From the NCBI GenBank assembly GCA_947683625.1, contig CANTUR010000620.1, positions 186,001 through 250,000 of the forward strand: a stretch of DNA of 64,000 nt. Reading direction: 5' to 3'. This stretch comes from Mallotus nudiflorus (Eukaryota > Streptophyta > Magnoliopsida > Malpighiales > Euphorbiaceae). The position numbers were made by a program, and so were the translations under genes. Positions 32,730 to 44,873 of the stretch are shown here, in pieces (positions within the stretch are counted from its first letter, which is position 1; each line of letters begins with the position of its first letter). The notes beneath the pieces are model-generated. The model did no database searches and was not told the DNA's origin. It was given only the letters and a program-made list of their open reading frames with translations.

Positions 32730-33600
32730 AAAAATCCTTGATGAAGTGTCTGTAAAAACTGGCATGTCCAAGGAAGCTTTTAACACCCTTTATGTTGGTT
32801 AGATAACTGAGATTTTTAATTTGTCTCTATCTTGGCTCAATCAACCTCTATTCCCCTTGTTGAAATCTTGTGTCCCAATACTATTCCTTCATCCACCATA
32901 AAGTGACATTTTTCCCAGTTTAGCACCAAATTAGTTTCCTCACATTTTGCCAATACCTTCTCTAAATTATTGAGGTAGCCATGAAATGAATCTCCAAATA
33001 TTGAGAAGTCATCCATGAAGACCTCCATGATATCCTCAACTAAATTAGAGAAGATGGTTGTCATGCAATGTTGAAATGTGGTAGGGGCATTGTATAACCC
33101 AAAAGGTATTCTCCTACAGGCATATGTGACATAAGGACAGGTGAATGTTATTTTCTTTTAGTCCTCTAGAGCTATAGTAATTTGGTTGTAGCCTGAGTAG
33201 TCATCAAAGAAATAATAGAAAGTATTTCCTGCAATTCTCTCAAGTATCTAGTCAATGAATGTCAAGGGAAAGTGGTCTTTTCTTGTAGCATTGTTAAGCT
33301 TCCTATAATCAATACACATCCTCCAGATAGTAACAGCTCTTGTTGGAATTAACTCTCCTTCATCATTCTCCATTATGGTAATCCCTCCTTTCTTTGGCAC
33401 ACACTGAATAGGGCTTACCCAACTAGAGTTTGAGATTGGGTGTATAATGCCTGCATTAAGAAGCTTCATGATCTCCTTTTTCACTACTTCCTGCATGTTT
33501 GGATTTAATCTCCTTTGCCATTCAATGATAGGTTTGCATCCATCTTCCATTAGTATGAATGCAGTAAGATGGTTTTATTCCTCTAATGTCAGAGATCTGC
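32730..33600 (-). pseudogene. Element E reverse transcriptase
   Basis: Open frame 33550-33248: 'MEDGCKPIIEWQRRLNPNM', 'AGIIHPISNSSWVSPIQ', 'CVPKKGG', 'RMCIDYRKLNNATRKDHFP'. A stop follows, then a degraded fingers/palm segment. Open frame 33064-32837 carries the catalytic 'VFMDDFSIFGD' and 'VLNWEKCHFMVDEGIVLGHKI'. The FMDD catalytic motif is intact. Stops near 33245 and in 33070-33240. Wording typical of Athila-like RT and very close to element B. Confidence 0.92.
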
Positions 33601-33779
33601 CACCTAATAGCTTTCACCCTTTTCCTTAGCATCTCCACAAGTAAGGTTTCTTACTCAAAGGTGAGTTTAGAAGACATAATGACTAGTAGAGTTTGGTTGT
33701 CTCGTAAGAAGGTATATCTAAGGTGAGGTGGTAAAGGTTTCAATTCAAGTGAAGATGATGAAATAATAAAAGGTTGTGT

Positions 33780-34520
33780 GGGTTAGATATTTAAAGTTAG
33801 TGGTGTATGTTTTTGAGGATGGTCTGTTTAGGAGGGTTTAAGTTTAGCAGTTTCTTTCAAACTCTCCCCCACTTGTAGAGGATCTTTAGCTACTTGTAGG
33901 TGAGTATGGAAAACTTCATCCACACATTTATCTACTACGTCCAAGCACATGCAACACTCTCCATTAATAGGCCGTCTACTTGCCTTATAAATGTCGAAGA
34001 CACATTTTTCTTCTCCTACTCTTAATGTGAGAGTTCCTTCATGCACATCAATCAAGGCTTTGATAGTGTATAAGAATGGCATGCCTAAGATTAGAGGCAC
34101 CTACTCATCTTTTTTAAAATTTAGAACAACAAAATCAACCGGGAATATAAACTTGCCTACTTTTACCAACACATCCTCAATAATCCCCAATGGTTTCTTA
34201 CTAGCACGGTCTGCCAGTTGAAGAATCATATTCGTGATCTTCACTTCTAAATTTAGTTTCCTAAAAATGGATAAAGGCATAAGGTTTATGGAAGCGCCTG
34301 AATCACATAATACTTTTTGGAACTACATACCCCTTATCTCACAGGGGATAGTTAGGGTCTCAGGATGCCTAAGCTTACTTGGAATCTTATTTGAAATCAA
34401 GGCACTGCATTCCTTTATCAAAGTCATCATCTCCAGTTCTTCAAGCTGCTTTTTATTAGAGATAAAGTCTTTGAGAAATTTTGCATACTTCGGCATCTGA
34501 GCAATGGCCTCCACAAAGGG
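33780..34520 (-). pseudogene. Element E aspartic protease
   Basis: Open frame 34514-34323 ('MPKYAKFLKDFISNKKQLEE', 'IPSKLRHPETLTIPCEI') leads, after a stop, into 'LCDSGASINLMPLSIF' with the active-site DSG at 34296-34304 intact. 'ITNMILQLADRA', 'VDVLVKVGKFIFPVDFVVL'-like sequence and open frame 34100-33828 ('PLILGMPFLYTIKALIDVHEG', 'LRVGEEKCVFDIYK') follow. The order matches plant gypsy protease domains. Confidence 0.9.
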
Positions 34521-34529
34521 TATGTTAAC

Positions 34530-36219
34530 CTAAATCTTTTTTAGCATGTCAATGAATTTTGAAAACTGAGGATTAAGCTTTCTCTTCAACCTCTAAGCAA
34601 TGGAAATGGGTGGCTCATACACTCTTTCTTTATGCTCTTTGGTTCCTTTAGATTCTCCCCTCGCTTAACTAGAGCTTTCTTTGATAGTGGCCTTGCCCTG
34701 TTTGCTTGAGTTGGGATCTATAGGTAGTTCCACTTCTCAGGGTTATAGCTTTCACTTGCTCCCTTGGATTTGTCTCAGTGTTTCTTGGTAGGTTTCCTTA
34801 GTTGCGTGACATTAGTGCATTTACTATTTGGCCCATTTGCACTTCCAAATTATGAATGAAAGAAGAATGTTTTTTGAACATCAACTGAGTATCTTTTTGA
34901 ATTTGGTCTGCCTTCGCCTCTAGCTTGTGGTTTGAATCTTCTTGAAGAGTCATCCTTTTATCCACTATCTCCATGAACTTGTCTAGCTTGCCTTCAAGAG
35001 ATGAGTTTTAGTTCGGTTGAGCTGGTTGATGCAGGTTCTGAAAATTTAAATTTCCAAAACCATATGGTGGTTTTTTATCATGCCCTTGCTCCCCTTGATT
35101 TTTCCACGAGAAATTAGAGTGGTTCCTTTAAGATGAGTTGTAAGTATTTCCATATGGGTTCCTTTGGTTTTGCACATAATTAGCATTCTACATGTTTTGT
35201 GTCAAAATGCACTCACTAGTCCCATGCTCCCCCTAACACAACTCATAATTTAAAGTGGAAGTTGTCAACAAAGCATTAACATTCATCTTTTTTAGTTCAT
35301 GGGCTAAAGCGTCCAGCTTGGCAGTGACCATACTTAACCCATCAAGTCCTATAACACCCTATTTCTTTATTATTATAGCTCGTTCATTATTCCATAAGTG
35401 TTGAGCTATAGCAATCTCCTCAAATAATTCAAGAATGTCCTCTGGAGTTTTATTCATGATAGAAGCTCCACAGGTTGCATCTATATTGCACCTCACCATC
35501 GAATTAATGCCCTTGTAAAAAGATTGCACCAAATCCCAGGTAGGAATTAAGTGTGAAGGACATTGTCTCTATAAGTCCTTGAACCACTCCTAAGCTTCAA
35601 AAAGTGATTCATCATCTCTCTGGTAAAAAGAATTTATCTCACTTCTAATTCTTAAAGCTTTAGCAAGAGGAAATTATTTGTTGAAAAAGATTATGTACAT
35701 CTCATGCTAAGTTCTAATAGAGTTTGAAGGTAACCCAGCAAACCACCTAACTGCCTTATCTATGAGAGAGAAAGGAAATAGAATAAGGTGGATGGCTTCT
35801 AAAGATACTCCATCCATCTGCAGAGTTCCACAATACTCCATAAATTGATGCATATGTGTAATAGGGTCCTCTAATGGTAGTCCATGAAACTGTGAACTTT
35901 AGATCTTCTGAATCATGTTAGGTTTTATCTCAAAATTGTTTATTGCAATTGCTAGAGGCACAATTGGATTTTGATCTTGCTGTATATTAGAGTTCAAACA
36001 CTCTCTCATGGTTTTATTGGCCATAAGGTTCTGGCACTGGTTGAGGAGGTGATTTATGTTATTTTGATTATTGATATTGTTGGCTCCTTCTCCTCCACCA
36101 TTGGTGTCCTTAGGATCGTTTCCTTGATTCATGGCTGCTCCTCCTTCTATGGAATGTTCTGTCAATTTCAGGATTAAATGCTTCAAGCTCTTCGTCAAGG
36201 CTTCGAGTTCTACACACAC
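34530..36219 (-). pseudogene. Element E gag
   Basis: The frame starts near 36219 with an Asn-rich N-terminus ('NNINNQNNIN'). It continues past a stop at about 35900 into the retrotransposon gag core: 'FHGLPLEDPITHMHQFMEYC', 'LILFPFSLIDKAVRWF', 'EMYIIFFNK', 'SEINSFYQRDDESLFEA' and 'GINSMVRCNIDATCGASI'. A Gln/Asn/Pro-rich stretch ('PPYGFGNLNF') and a Cys-containing piece near 35240 precede the protease. Several stops. Gag assembles the particle and binds RNA. Confidence 0.85.
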
Positions 36220-36304
36220 ACCTAGTTCTTATGAAAGAAAAGAAAAATAAAACAAAAAATGTTTAAATCAAACAATATCAAGCTACTTTTAATATTAAAC
36301 TCTT

Positions 36305-36325
36305 CCTTGGTTATGGTACCAAAAA
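36305..36325 (-). promoter_or_regulatory. Decayed primer-binding site of element E
   Basis: The - strand reads TGGTACCATAACCAAGGA a few bases inside the 5' LTR. It aligns with the primer-binding sequence typical of the Athila clade (TGGCGCCGTTGCCGGGGA, recalled from general knowledge) at 11 of 18 positions, and six of the seven differences are transitions. Confidence 0.55.
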
Positions 36326-36327
36326 CT

Positions 36328-37925
36328 TGATTGCAATTCCGCAAGTATACGGGTCAAGTTATAGAATAGGACTGTAAGTCCAAATATTGATCTCACAGGG
36401 AAGAGGATATGTACTAGTTCACTTGATTTACATGCTTGTCTAAACAAATCAATTTTTATGTTGTAAATCAATTAAAATTAAAACTAAATTATTTTTTTTC
36501 TAAAGAATAAGTAGTTTATAATATGTACTAGAGTTTCTCTTTTCACCTGGATCTATATTGACTCAAAATCTAATTTATATAATCTCTCTCATAGTCATAT
36601 TTAAGATGTTACCCGCTACGATTCTCATAAATCTCTCTCGAGCATATACAAGATGAGCTTATTATTTCAAATATTGATTCGAATAAAGGGACTCTCACCT
36701 CACAAAACTCTAATCAATAGATCTATAAAAAACTTAAACTTTAAAGGTAAAATGCAATATTAACTCATAACCAGTACCTTTACTCAAATTAAGATTTAAT
36801 AGATTTTATTCTAGATCCCTATGTGTAAATCTCCTCTTGGTCTTAAAACTCTTAGCATAGGATGACTCAACATTAGCATTACAACCATAGATATAAATCT
36901 CCTCTCTGTCTCAATATACCCGCTTAAATAATTGAGTCATTCATGAAGCATAAAAATAAAAACCATAAATATGACATGAACTAAGAATATGTTTAAAAAG
37001 AAATATAAGTTTAATACATCTACAAGTTACTAAGATAACTCTAGTACAAAATGAGATTAAGCTACCATGTTTATACAGAGAATAATAAAACAATAAATAG
37101 ATATAGCTAACATATTCAAAACACAAGATAAGAAGAGAGCAAACTCCATAATCCTTGTCAATGTAGTTCCCTATTGCTAATCTCTTCACTATCTACTTGT
37201 ACTCTGATGTAGATCAATGAGCTTCACTCTCTATCCTCTCTGTACTTTTCTCATACTTTTCTCTCTATTTTTTCTCTATTTTTCTCTATTTGTCCCCTCT
37301 TTCTCCTCGAGTTTATGTTGCTATTATATCCTCAGAATTAGGGTTGCATATGGTGCATGCGTGCGAGTGGAATTTCTTTAAATGTACAAGCATGGTCGTG
37401 CAAAACCAAAATCGGGCTTGCATGACCATGCACATATGCATAAACTTCTTAGCATGGTAGTGTTAAGCAATGAATGACCATGCATTTTTTTTCCATTAAA
37501 TTTGGCATGGTCGTGCTATGGATTACACAACCGTGCAGTTTTCCTTAATGAATTTGCATAGCTGTGTTGAGCCTTGCATGGTCGTGCTCTTTCCCTCTTA
37601 TAAAATGGCACAGCTTTGGTCTAGCTTACACAATCGTGCTCCTTTCTTTGGCTTTTCTTGACCTTTGACTTTTCTCCATGCATTTAATTTATACAGACAA
37701 AATAAAAACTAAATGAGAAGAATAAAAAAAATTAGACTGAAAATATAAAACTCCTAATTTATTTAATTAATGCATGATTATGTATATAATTTATTTAAAT
37801 GTACTAATATTTTCTAAATGCTAAGTCTATGAATTATTTTGCAAAAAATGGAAAATTATGCACCTAAAGTGAGATATTATTAAATTAAAATGAGTCTAAT
37901 TTTTAATTTGAAAATTCAATTATTA
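36328..37925 (-). repeat. Element E 5' LTR (1598 bp)
   Basis: Same length and ends as the left LTR (the last bases read ATTATTA instead of ATTATCA). It contains the same palindromic-word array at about 37345-37650. Right flank TTTAT matches the left flank GTTAT at four of five bases. Confidence 0.92.
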
Positions 37926-37930
37926 TTTAT

Positions 37931-39830
37931 GTCCTTTGATCATGCAATATGAGCATTCAACATTTGCAAACTTATTTCTCCTAGGAGGATATGCATTCCT
38001 AATGTGCGAAACATGCCTTTGTTGATGTTGTGGTGTGTCTCCTAAATTTCTTTTAAGTCATAGTGTGAGACATGCATTGGTAATGACTATGTGTATCTTG
38101 ATAGGTTTCTGCAATATGTTTAGGTGCATTATGTTTTCTAACATGCTTATGAGTATTGTGTCTAGTGTATACGTAAGCATGTTTAGGTTATGTTTTCCTT
38201 GCATGATGCTTACCTCTTTATGTCATATAAGGTTAAGTCTTATAAGACTTTCCTTGAGTGTTTGACACATGAGATCTTTTAGCTTTTAAAGCTTAAGTCT
38301 CATTTTATTTTTATGTAGAAGGAACAGAATTATTTAAGGCTTTAACAAAATTAATATGTGATGATGATGAGTAACCTATTCCATTGGTATATCTGATTCC
38401 ATGTATATCTCCAAGGAATTTTTTAGAGTCAATAATATTATTCAAATATTATTTTCCCTTAATGAGTTTTGCAATGGAATTTTTCAAATGTAAGACTTCC
38501 TTATAAAGCTTTTGATTTTCATCATTTGCTTTCTTAAGTTGATCTTCTAAGGAATTTGAAGTTTCCAAATCATTAGAAAATTTATCATTTGATTTAATAA
38601 GATTAGAAAATTCATTTTTCAATTTTTTGAATTCCTTTGTTAGGCTAGATAACTCATGCTTATAATGCTTCTTCTTAGATAATAAGTTTTTTCATTTAAG
38701 CAGAAGTTTCTTTACCATAGAGCTTTCAATATCATCATCATCATAATAATAATCATCACCATAAGAAGAATTAGATATAAATGGTACCTCATTTTCACTT
38801 TCAATAGCCATGAAACAAAGGTTGGCTACTTCTTATTGTTCCTCTTCTATTTTTTATTCAAATGAGTCATCCCAAGTTACCTTATAAGCCCTCCTTTTCT
38901 CTTTTGTTCCTTTGCTCTCATTTTTGAGTTTAGGACACTCACTTAAGATGTGACCCAGTTTCTTACATTCATAGCAAGTAACATCTCTGGTTTTCTTTTT
39001 ACCTTCTCCTTCATACTTCTTATTGAAGTCTTTTATTCTTGATGAATGTTTCTTTTTTCATCAAGAACTTTTTGAAGTTTCTAATGAGTATGGCAATTTC
39101 ATCATCTTCATCACTATTATTTTATGAATCTTTTAAGGCAATAATCTTCTTCTTCTCTTCCTTTTCTTTTTGCTTTTTACCTCTTTGCTTAATTGTTAAC
39201 TCATGTGTTAAGAGCTTTTTGATAAGCATGTTAGTAGAGAGAGTTGAGAGGTTTTGAGATTCCTCAATTAAAGTAACCTCAGATTCCCAATCTTTCTTAG
39301 TAGGATTCTTAGAATCTTATTGTTTACTTCTTCATTAGAGAAATGTTTTCCAAGTTTCTTAAGGGTTGTGATAAGAGTGCGAAGTCGATTTGTCATCTAT
39401 GTGATTGACTCATGAGGCTTTATCTTGAAAACTTCATATTCATACATGTGAAGTTCACCTTCTTACTTCTAACTTGAACGTTGCCTTCATAATGATTTTC
39501 CAAGGTCTCCCATATTTCTTTGGTGGACATGCAATGTTGAAGCTTGCCTCCTTCTTCCCTTATTATAGAAGAGACTAAAGTGATCATTGCCTTTTTATTT
39601 TTATAATTTTCTTCCTTTTCCTCATTATTCCATTGACTCCTTGCTATAGTAGTTACCACGCCATCAATAGTAGTTATAGGTAGTTTCCAACCTTTTAAGA
39701 CAATATCCCAAAGTTTGACAAAATCACAATCAAGGTATAGCTCCATTTTTAACTTTTAATGAGAATAGCCACTACCATCGAAGAATGGACTAAATGAAGA
39801 TATATTTTATAATTCACTCCCTATAATCTT
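37931..39830 (-). pseudogene. Element D gag
   Basis: The - strand reads 'SPFFDGSGYSH' near 39800, then open frame 39746-39420 ('LYLDCDFVKLWDIVLKGWKLP', 'MSTKEIWETLENHYEG'), which is the copia UBN2-type gag. A CCHC zinc knuckle 'CYECKKLGHILSECP' lies near 38930-38975. It is followed by an Asp-rich patch (a run of Y and D at about 38750) and a long Lys/Glu/Leu-rich coiled-coil-like region (38460-38720). The gag piece ends at the edge of element E (37931). Long gag with coiled coil fits SIRE-type elements. Stops and frameshifts throughout. Confidence 0.85.
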
Positions 39831-39860
39831 GTATTCTAGTAATGAAGTTCCTAAAATTCA

Positions 39861-39873
39861 AGCTTTGATATCA
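39861..39873 (-). promoter_or_regulatory. Primer-binding site of element D
   Basis: The - strand reads TGATATCAAAGCT just inside the 5' LTR. It matches the initiator-Met tRNA type PBS TGGTATCAGAGC apart from two G-to-A changes. Confidence 0.7.
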
Positions 39874-39875
39874 AA

Positions 39876-41177
39876 TGAAAAAGCCCTAAAGGGGGGGTGT
39901 ATAGGGATATTAAATAAAAATCATAATTAAAAATAATTCTTTGCAAGAATTGAAAAAATGTTGAGAAGGAAGAATGAAGAATACAATTATTTAAGGATTT
40001 CATATTCAAAAACAATCCTACATCTCCCCCTAACTTATCCTTAAGTTTGGATTTTTAATCACCCACTATCTTATTCACAAGGTTAAGATTACACAAGAGT
40101 TTCATGGCTCACTCTTATAACCTTACAACATGAGTTTTCAAGGCTCACTCAAAAATCCAAATCCTAAGTGTTTTAATGGACAACACTTAAATCAATTCCT
40201 TTAGAAATAAATCTCACTTCCCTAAAAATCTATCCCAATATTTAAGATAAAGAGAAATTCTATTTATAACACACAACCAACTCTCATAAGACTTATAAAT
40301 GAAGACTGAATATTTGAGAATTTGAGAGATTTAATGAAATTTAAGATAGAGAATCATAATAAGCAAAAAATGTCTTAACTTCCATCTAGCTCTAAAGGTA
40401 TTTATATAGATAAACACTCAAAAATATAGTTTTTAAAGGTGTAAATAATATGTCCAATGTCTATATTTTGAATCCAACGTTTATAATTTTGAATTATTGA
40501 AAGTAATGTTATTAGACTGCTGTGCACGGATTGAAACAGTGATTGGCTACTAAAGATGTTCAAATTTGCCCATATTGTCTTCATAAAAGTTATTGATATT
40601 TGACTTACATTTCCATATCATTTTAAATCACCTCAAGATATGTCCAAAATACTAAGAGATATGCAATCTAAAATGTAGACAACTATTAGACAGTTGTGCA
40701 TAAGTTGAAACCATGATTTTCTACTAGATACATTTGAATTTGCCCATACTTTCTTCATAAAAGTTATAGATATTTGACTTTTCTTTACATATAATTTTGA
40801 ATCACCTTAATTGGACTTCTGTAGCTTAAGATATGTCCAAAATACTAAGATTTGTGAAATCTAAAATGGTAGCTATATACATTGATTTTGACTCAATATT
40901 TGCATACCCCAATGAACTCAGATTTTGACAACTAAGCCTAATTCAAAAAGCTCAAGATTTCTACTTCAAATGTGAATAAGATAACTTTCTCATTATAAAT
41001 CTCTAAGGATTTCAAAAGCCTTCTGGAATCTCAGAGGTCCAATCAGCCTAAGATATTTATACTTCATTTTAACTTCTAATAGAGTCCTAACTTATACACA
41101 CTTAAAAAAACAAATAAAATGCTCAAAGTTTAGTTTTTTAATATTAAAATTAAGATAGATTATTGCTAGGGTCAACA
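39876..41177 (-). repeat. Element D 5' LTR (1302 bp)
   Basis: On + it starts TGAAAAAGCCC and ends GGTCAACA, with AGTTT following. The segment around 40109-40290 (two 'GGCTCACTC' phrases) is absent from the other LTR. A TATATAAA box reads on the - strand at 40401-40408. Confidence 0.92.
40401..40408 (-). promoter_or_regulatory. TATA box in element D 5' LTR
   Basis: TATATAAA on the - strand, about 770 bp from the U3 edge. The corresponding site in the other LTR has one substitution. Confidence 0.5.
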
Positions 41178-41182
41178 AGTTT

Positions 41183-43227
41183 CAATGTTCATTTTAGCTA
41201 GAGCCTTAACCAGAGCCTTCTTGTGGTAACTAGAATGCATCAAGAGCTCCTAAATGCTTACATTCAGTTTTGCCTTCTTCAGTTATTCAAGAATCAAGTC
41301 ATCACCATGTTCATCTGAGTCTTCTCTTTTAGTGACTTCTTGTATCTCTATAGTTTTCTTTATTAGTTTATAACCCTTTCCACTTCTAGTAACATGACTG
41401 ACTTCTGGATTGTCAACCTATACATTATAGCCTTTAATGTCATCTTCATTAAAATTGTACCAAAAGTTAATAACCCAAATAGTCTTATCCTTCTTTCCAT
41501 CTTTTCACACCTCAACCATGCATTTTTCTTTCTTATCTTGCAACTTCTCATTATTAAATTCATTATCCGACCCTGTAGGCATAGTTGACTCAATGGGTAT
41601 ATCAAAAAAAGGTGGTTTGGAATAAAACACCTTATAATCAAACTTGCTTGAAGGTTGTCCCAACAAGTCTTATACTCTTTTATCATTTTTAGTGGCATTA
41701 GGAGATTTCTCATTGGTTTAAAGGTCTAGGTCCTCAAAGGATTTTAGCACTTCTTCTTTGCTTACTTTTACGTTAATCATTATAGTCGTTAGGGGTGACA
41801 TATTTCAATAATTTGGGAAAGGGTTTTTTTTTGTTTGGGTTTGGATTTGATTTCTCAAGGTCTATGATTTTTCCAAAGTCTATGAGGTTTTGAATTTCAT
41901 GTTTAAAGTGTATACAAGAGTCAATGGAATGGCCAACAATTTGATGAAATTTACAATAACTATTTGGGTCAAAGCCAGGGAGATTTAGGTTTGGTGATCT
42001 AGAGGGGGTTAAGGGTCTAAGGAGGCTTTTTTGGATCAAATGGTCTAGGACTTTAGATAAGGGTTGGTTAAAATTTGATAATCTTCTGGGTTTTTAAATA
42101 GCATAGACTCCCATAACCTGACTAGCATTTCCTTCTTATGTGCCCCTAGTTTGGTAGTTTCTTGCTCTAATGTTTCTAACAATCTTCTTTTTCGCACTTT
42201 CAATCTCCTTAGCTTATAACCCATCATCATAAAGGTCTATAAATGTCTTAAGGTTCATCATCTATAACCTCTCAACCAAATTAGGTAACACATTCTGAAC
42301 AATCATCCTAACTTGATCCTTTTTAGCTAGCTCGTTTTTCATTAATCCTACCTTATTCATGAATCTAGTCAGAAATTCTGAAAATGATTCATTTGGCTTC
42401 TACTTGATCAATTCTAAATCCCTAATAGACACTTTAAGCCTAGTATTATAGTCATATTATTTTAGAAAAGCAGTACACAATTCTCTCCAATTCGCTCAGA
42501 TAGACTTCTCCAATCCATGATACTAATTAACAGCCATACCCTCCAAGGACAGTACATAAAACTTGGTTAGTATAGACAAAGGAGCCTTCGAGGTGCTCAT
42601 AGTATTTGTATACTAACTAACGTGGATCCTTGGGTCTCCAGTACCATTAATCTTTTATAGTTGTGGCATCTTGAACTTATCAGGCAACTTATCTTCCTCA
42701 AATTACATTAAATCATCAAAATCAAATGAATATCCAATGCCCTGTCCTCTCATCAATTCTTCCATCTTGAACATCTTTTGAGTCAATGCTTTCATCTACT
42801 TGGATTCTTCTTGCTCAATCAAGGGATTCCCTTCTTGCTTTTTCAACCATGTAGTTCTTAACATCCTCCAATTTCATTTATATAGTAGGTACATTCCTGA
42901 TAGCATTTAAAGGTTGCCCTTAGCATTATCATTGTTAGCAGCTACGGCATGTACAACAGGTGGATTAGCCACAACTACAGGTGCAGCAGTAGGTGGTGGC
43001 ATTAATTTAGCCAGAGCTTGTCTTAGTTCATCTTGCATCATCGATCCCATGTCATCCATCAATGCTTCTTTGATGTCCTTTAGGGTCTAGTTTCCTCCCT
43101 CTTGTTGTTCCATTTCTTCTACTTGTTTAGCTATAGCTTGTGCAGCTTTAAGGTAAAGTGGATTGATAGGACTTCTTTCTAGTCTGTTAAGGATCTCTTT
43201 TGTAATTAACTGTGGGCTTGAATCCAT
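41183..43227 (-). pseudogene. Element C gag
   Basis: It starts at an ATG at 43227 ('MDSSPQLITKEILNRLERSP') and continues with 'MDDMGSMMQDELRQALAKLMPPP'. A degraded core follows ('NCVLLF' near 42470), then open frames 42230-42045 and 42039-41773 ('YCKFHQIVGHSIDSCIHFK', a C-x2-H..H-x4-C-x2-F knuckle-like motif seen in Ogre gag) and 41713-41363. The end near 41190 reads 'KKALVKALAKMNIET', which continues across element D into the protease-side piece at 21800 ('TPEAMVAKV'). Numerous stops and frameshifts. Confidence 0.82.
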
Positions 43228-44009
43228 TATCACTAGTCTTCCACCTTTCTAACTCTAAATATAGGAAAACTAAGATGAATCTATGATGGCTTAAAAACAA
43301 AGTGTTAGTATGATGCATGAAATGCGTGTATGCATGATGCATGTTCTATACAACAAGTAGCAAGTAACAAGTTAAGTCAAGTGTACATACATCCTTCTAA
43401 CCTTATTCCTCCCACATATATGTTCAATGGTAAGTCAATTTTCCTAGGATTTTTTGTCTTGGCTTTAATATTAACAGGGGATATCAAGAATCAACATGCA
43501 TGTCATATCTCTTAAAGCAGTAAATCATAAAAACTGTATTTCTAGGTATAAAAGATTAGCTCAATCTTTATTAACCTAAATGGGCTTCTAAATTATGGGT
43601 TTGGGCCTTTATAAATAAAAAAAACCTCATGGAAATAAACACAATCAATTTGGGTAATCCTAAAGGAAGTTACTAAACCACTATATGAGCAATGTCCAAT
43701 GAAAAAGGTCAAGGTTCCCTTAGTAATATGCCCTCCTTTAATACTTGAGTTACAGTTCAAGGTCTAAGGGGCCTAAAAAATTTTATAAACTTGAGAGAAG
43801 ACTACCCCCTTTAGGACTTGTGTTATAGACTTCAGTCAGATGATTATGGTAATCTCTCTTAAATTGAGTTAAGGTTAATAGTGATGGTTAGCCAATTTAC
43901 AATCCCATAAAGCTAGTGGAATCATGGAACCATCGATTAATAGGGACATATAGAATGAATGCAAGAATAAAATAATTCTAAAGAACACAAGTAGAATCAG
44001 TATCTCTTA
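43228..44009 (-). other. Element C leader (5' untranslated) region
   Basis: Non-coding stretch between PBS and gag start. No convincing ORF. It contains ATGCATGATGCATG-like short repeats around 43310-43345. Confidence 0.6.
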
Positions 44010-44028
44010 TCCCCAGTGGAGTCGCCGC
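44010..44028 (-). promoter_or_regulatory. Primer-binding site of element C
   Basis: The - strand reads GCGGCGACTCCACTGGGGA immediately next to the 5' LTR end. It is close to the tRNA-Arg-type PBS (TGGCGACTCCNCTGGGGA) reported for Ogre-like elements. The tRNA assignment is from general knowledge. Confidence 0.65.
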
Positions 44029-44873
44029 TACAGACGATGGGGTTTAGCGTGCATCCAAGATTTTAGCAACTACAATACTATTTGAGCTCAGGGCTCTAAA
44101 GAACACACTAACCACTATCACAAAGACATGGCATGGAGATAAGGAGTTGCCACCTAGGGTAATAACTGAGACAAATCAAAAGTGGTGGTACTCGATTCTC
44201 TAAAAGAAAGTTAGCACCACAACCAAGAGATTCTGGATATTGAATACTAACTTCTTTCAGTCTCATGTTTGTTTAGAATTACTTTATAAATTGCTATCTT
44301 ATCCTTTATTTACATGCAATTTCATATAAACCCTTAAACAATTAACTCCAAGCAAACTAGTTATGAAACATACATGTAAATAATGCATTCATTTAAGTTC
44401 ACAATCTCTAAGTTAGTCTAATCTACATTGATTTAAATTAAATGGGCTAAATCTAATTTTTTTAATTTACAAGTGACCCTAAAGACTAAAGAGCCTAATT
44501 CCTATTTAATTTTAATTAAGCAAACCTAAGTCTATTTATTTTAATTCTAAAAATGGGCCTAAATCTACACATTATGAAGTATTTAAACTAGTGTGTCTAA
44601 TTCTATATGTTTTAATTCTAAGGTAATCTTAAATCTACAAGTTATGTAAAATGCTTTAATTTAATGGGCTAAGTCCATTAAATTAATTAAATTAACTAGG
44701 TGGGCCTATGTCTAAATGAACTAAATAGGTCTAAGTTATTTCTAACATAATTTCTAATTAATTATAGGCCTAAAATTAATTAAAATCTAGACCTATTTAA
44801 TTTATAACCTATTAAATGATATGAGTTAATTAAAAGATGGGCCAAATAGAACTACCTAAACCTAAAATTAATT
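44029..44873 (-). repeat. Element C 5' LTR, truncated (about 845 of about 2213 bp)
   Basis: It matches the U5-proximal 0.84 kb of the LTR at 9694-11906 (for example TTTAGCAAC...GAGCTCAGGGCTCTA). Similarity breaks off after CTAAAATTAATT at about 44873, where element B coding sequence resumes. The U3 and promoter are therefore missing, as is the right target duplication of C. Confidence 0.85.

Larger units (their letters stand above)
27358..37925 (-). mobile_element. Element E: Athila-like Ty3/gypsy, complete, nested in D
   Basis: Two LTRs of equal length (1598 bp; 27358-28955 and 36328-37925) flank a - strand interior with gag, protease, RT, RNase H and integrase. The PPT lies next to the left LTR and a decayed PBS next to the right LTR. 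Flanking pentamers are GTTAT (27353-27357) and TTTAT (37926-37930), matching at four of five positions. It sits between the gag and protease of element D. The gypsy order, the PPT and the RT/INT phrases are shared with element B, though the LTRs differ. It is the innermost and best preserved element, but still carries stops. Confidence 0.93.
21806..41177 (-). mobile_element. Element D: SIRE-like Ty1/copia, nested in C
   Basis: It is bounded by LTRs starting TGAAAAAGC and ending (right copy) GGTCAACA. A perfect 5-bp target duplication AGTTT lies at 21801-21805 and 41178-41182. The - strand internal order is gag, protease, integrase, RT, RNase H, which is the copia order. Element E occupies 27358-37925 between gag and protease; without it D is about 8.8 kb. 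RT and RNase H wording ('MDVKSAFLNG', 'ALYGLKQAPRAWYERLS', 'CDNTSAMNLSKN') is that of the SIRE/Maximus group. The PBS resembles the initiator-Met type. Confidence 0.92.
9694..44873 (-). mobile_element. Element C: Tat/Ogre-like Ty3/gypsy with antisense ORFs
   Basis: This - strand element has its 3' LTR at left (9694-11906), a truncated 5' LTR at right (44029-44873), a PBS beside the right LTR and a PPT beside the left LTR. Its internal domains read gag, protease, RT, RNase H, second RNase H and integrase. The second (archaeal-like) RNase H between RNase H and integrase is the recognised hallmark of the Tat lineage. Element D sits between gag and protease. Without D the element is about 15.8 kb. 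It separates the protease and RT of element B, so it inserted into B. The target duplication cannot be checked because about 1.37 kb of the right LTR is missing (left flank 9689-9693 is TAGCA). Confidence 0.85.

Noticed and set aside
36941..37189. 82-codon - frame with Tyr/Phe/Ile-rich hydrophobic sequence
   Set aside because: It lies inside the 5' LTR of element E and is not preserved in the 3' LTR copy.
41394..41625. Two + strand frames of about 60 codons
   Set aside because: They are shadows opposite the gag of element C.
44038..44040. Alternative left end of element C's right LTR at TGGGG
   Set aside because: Comparison with 9694 (TGTAGATGG) and the solo LTR end (CATCGTCTACA at 62743) places the boundary at 44029, directly beside the PBS.
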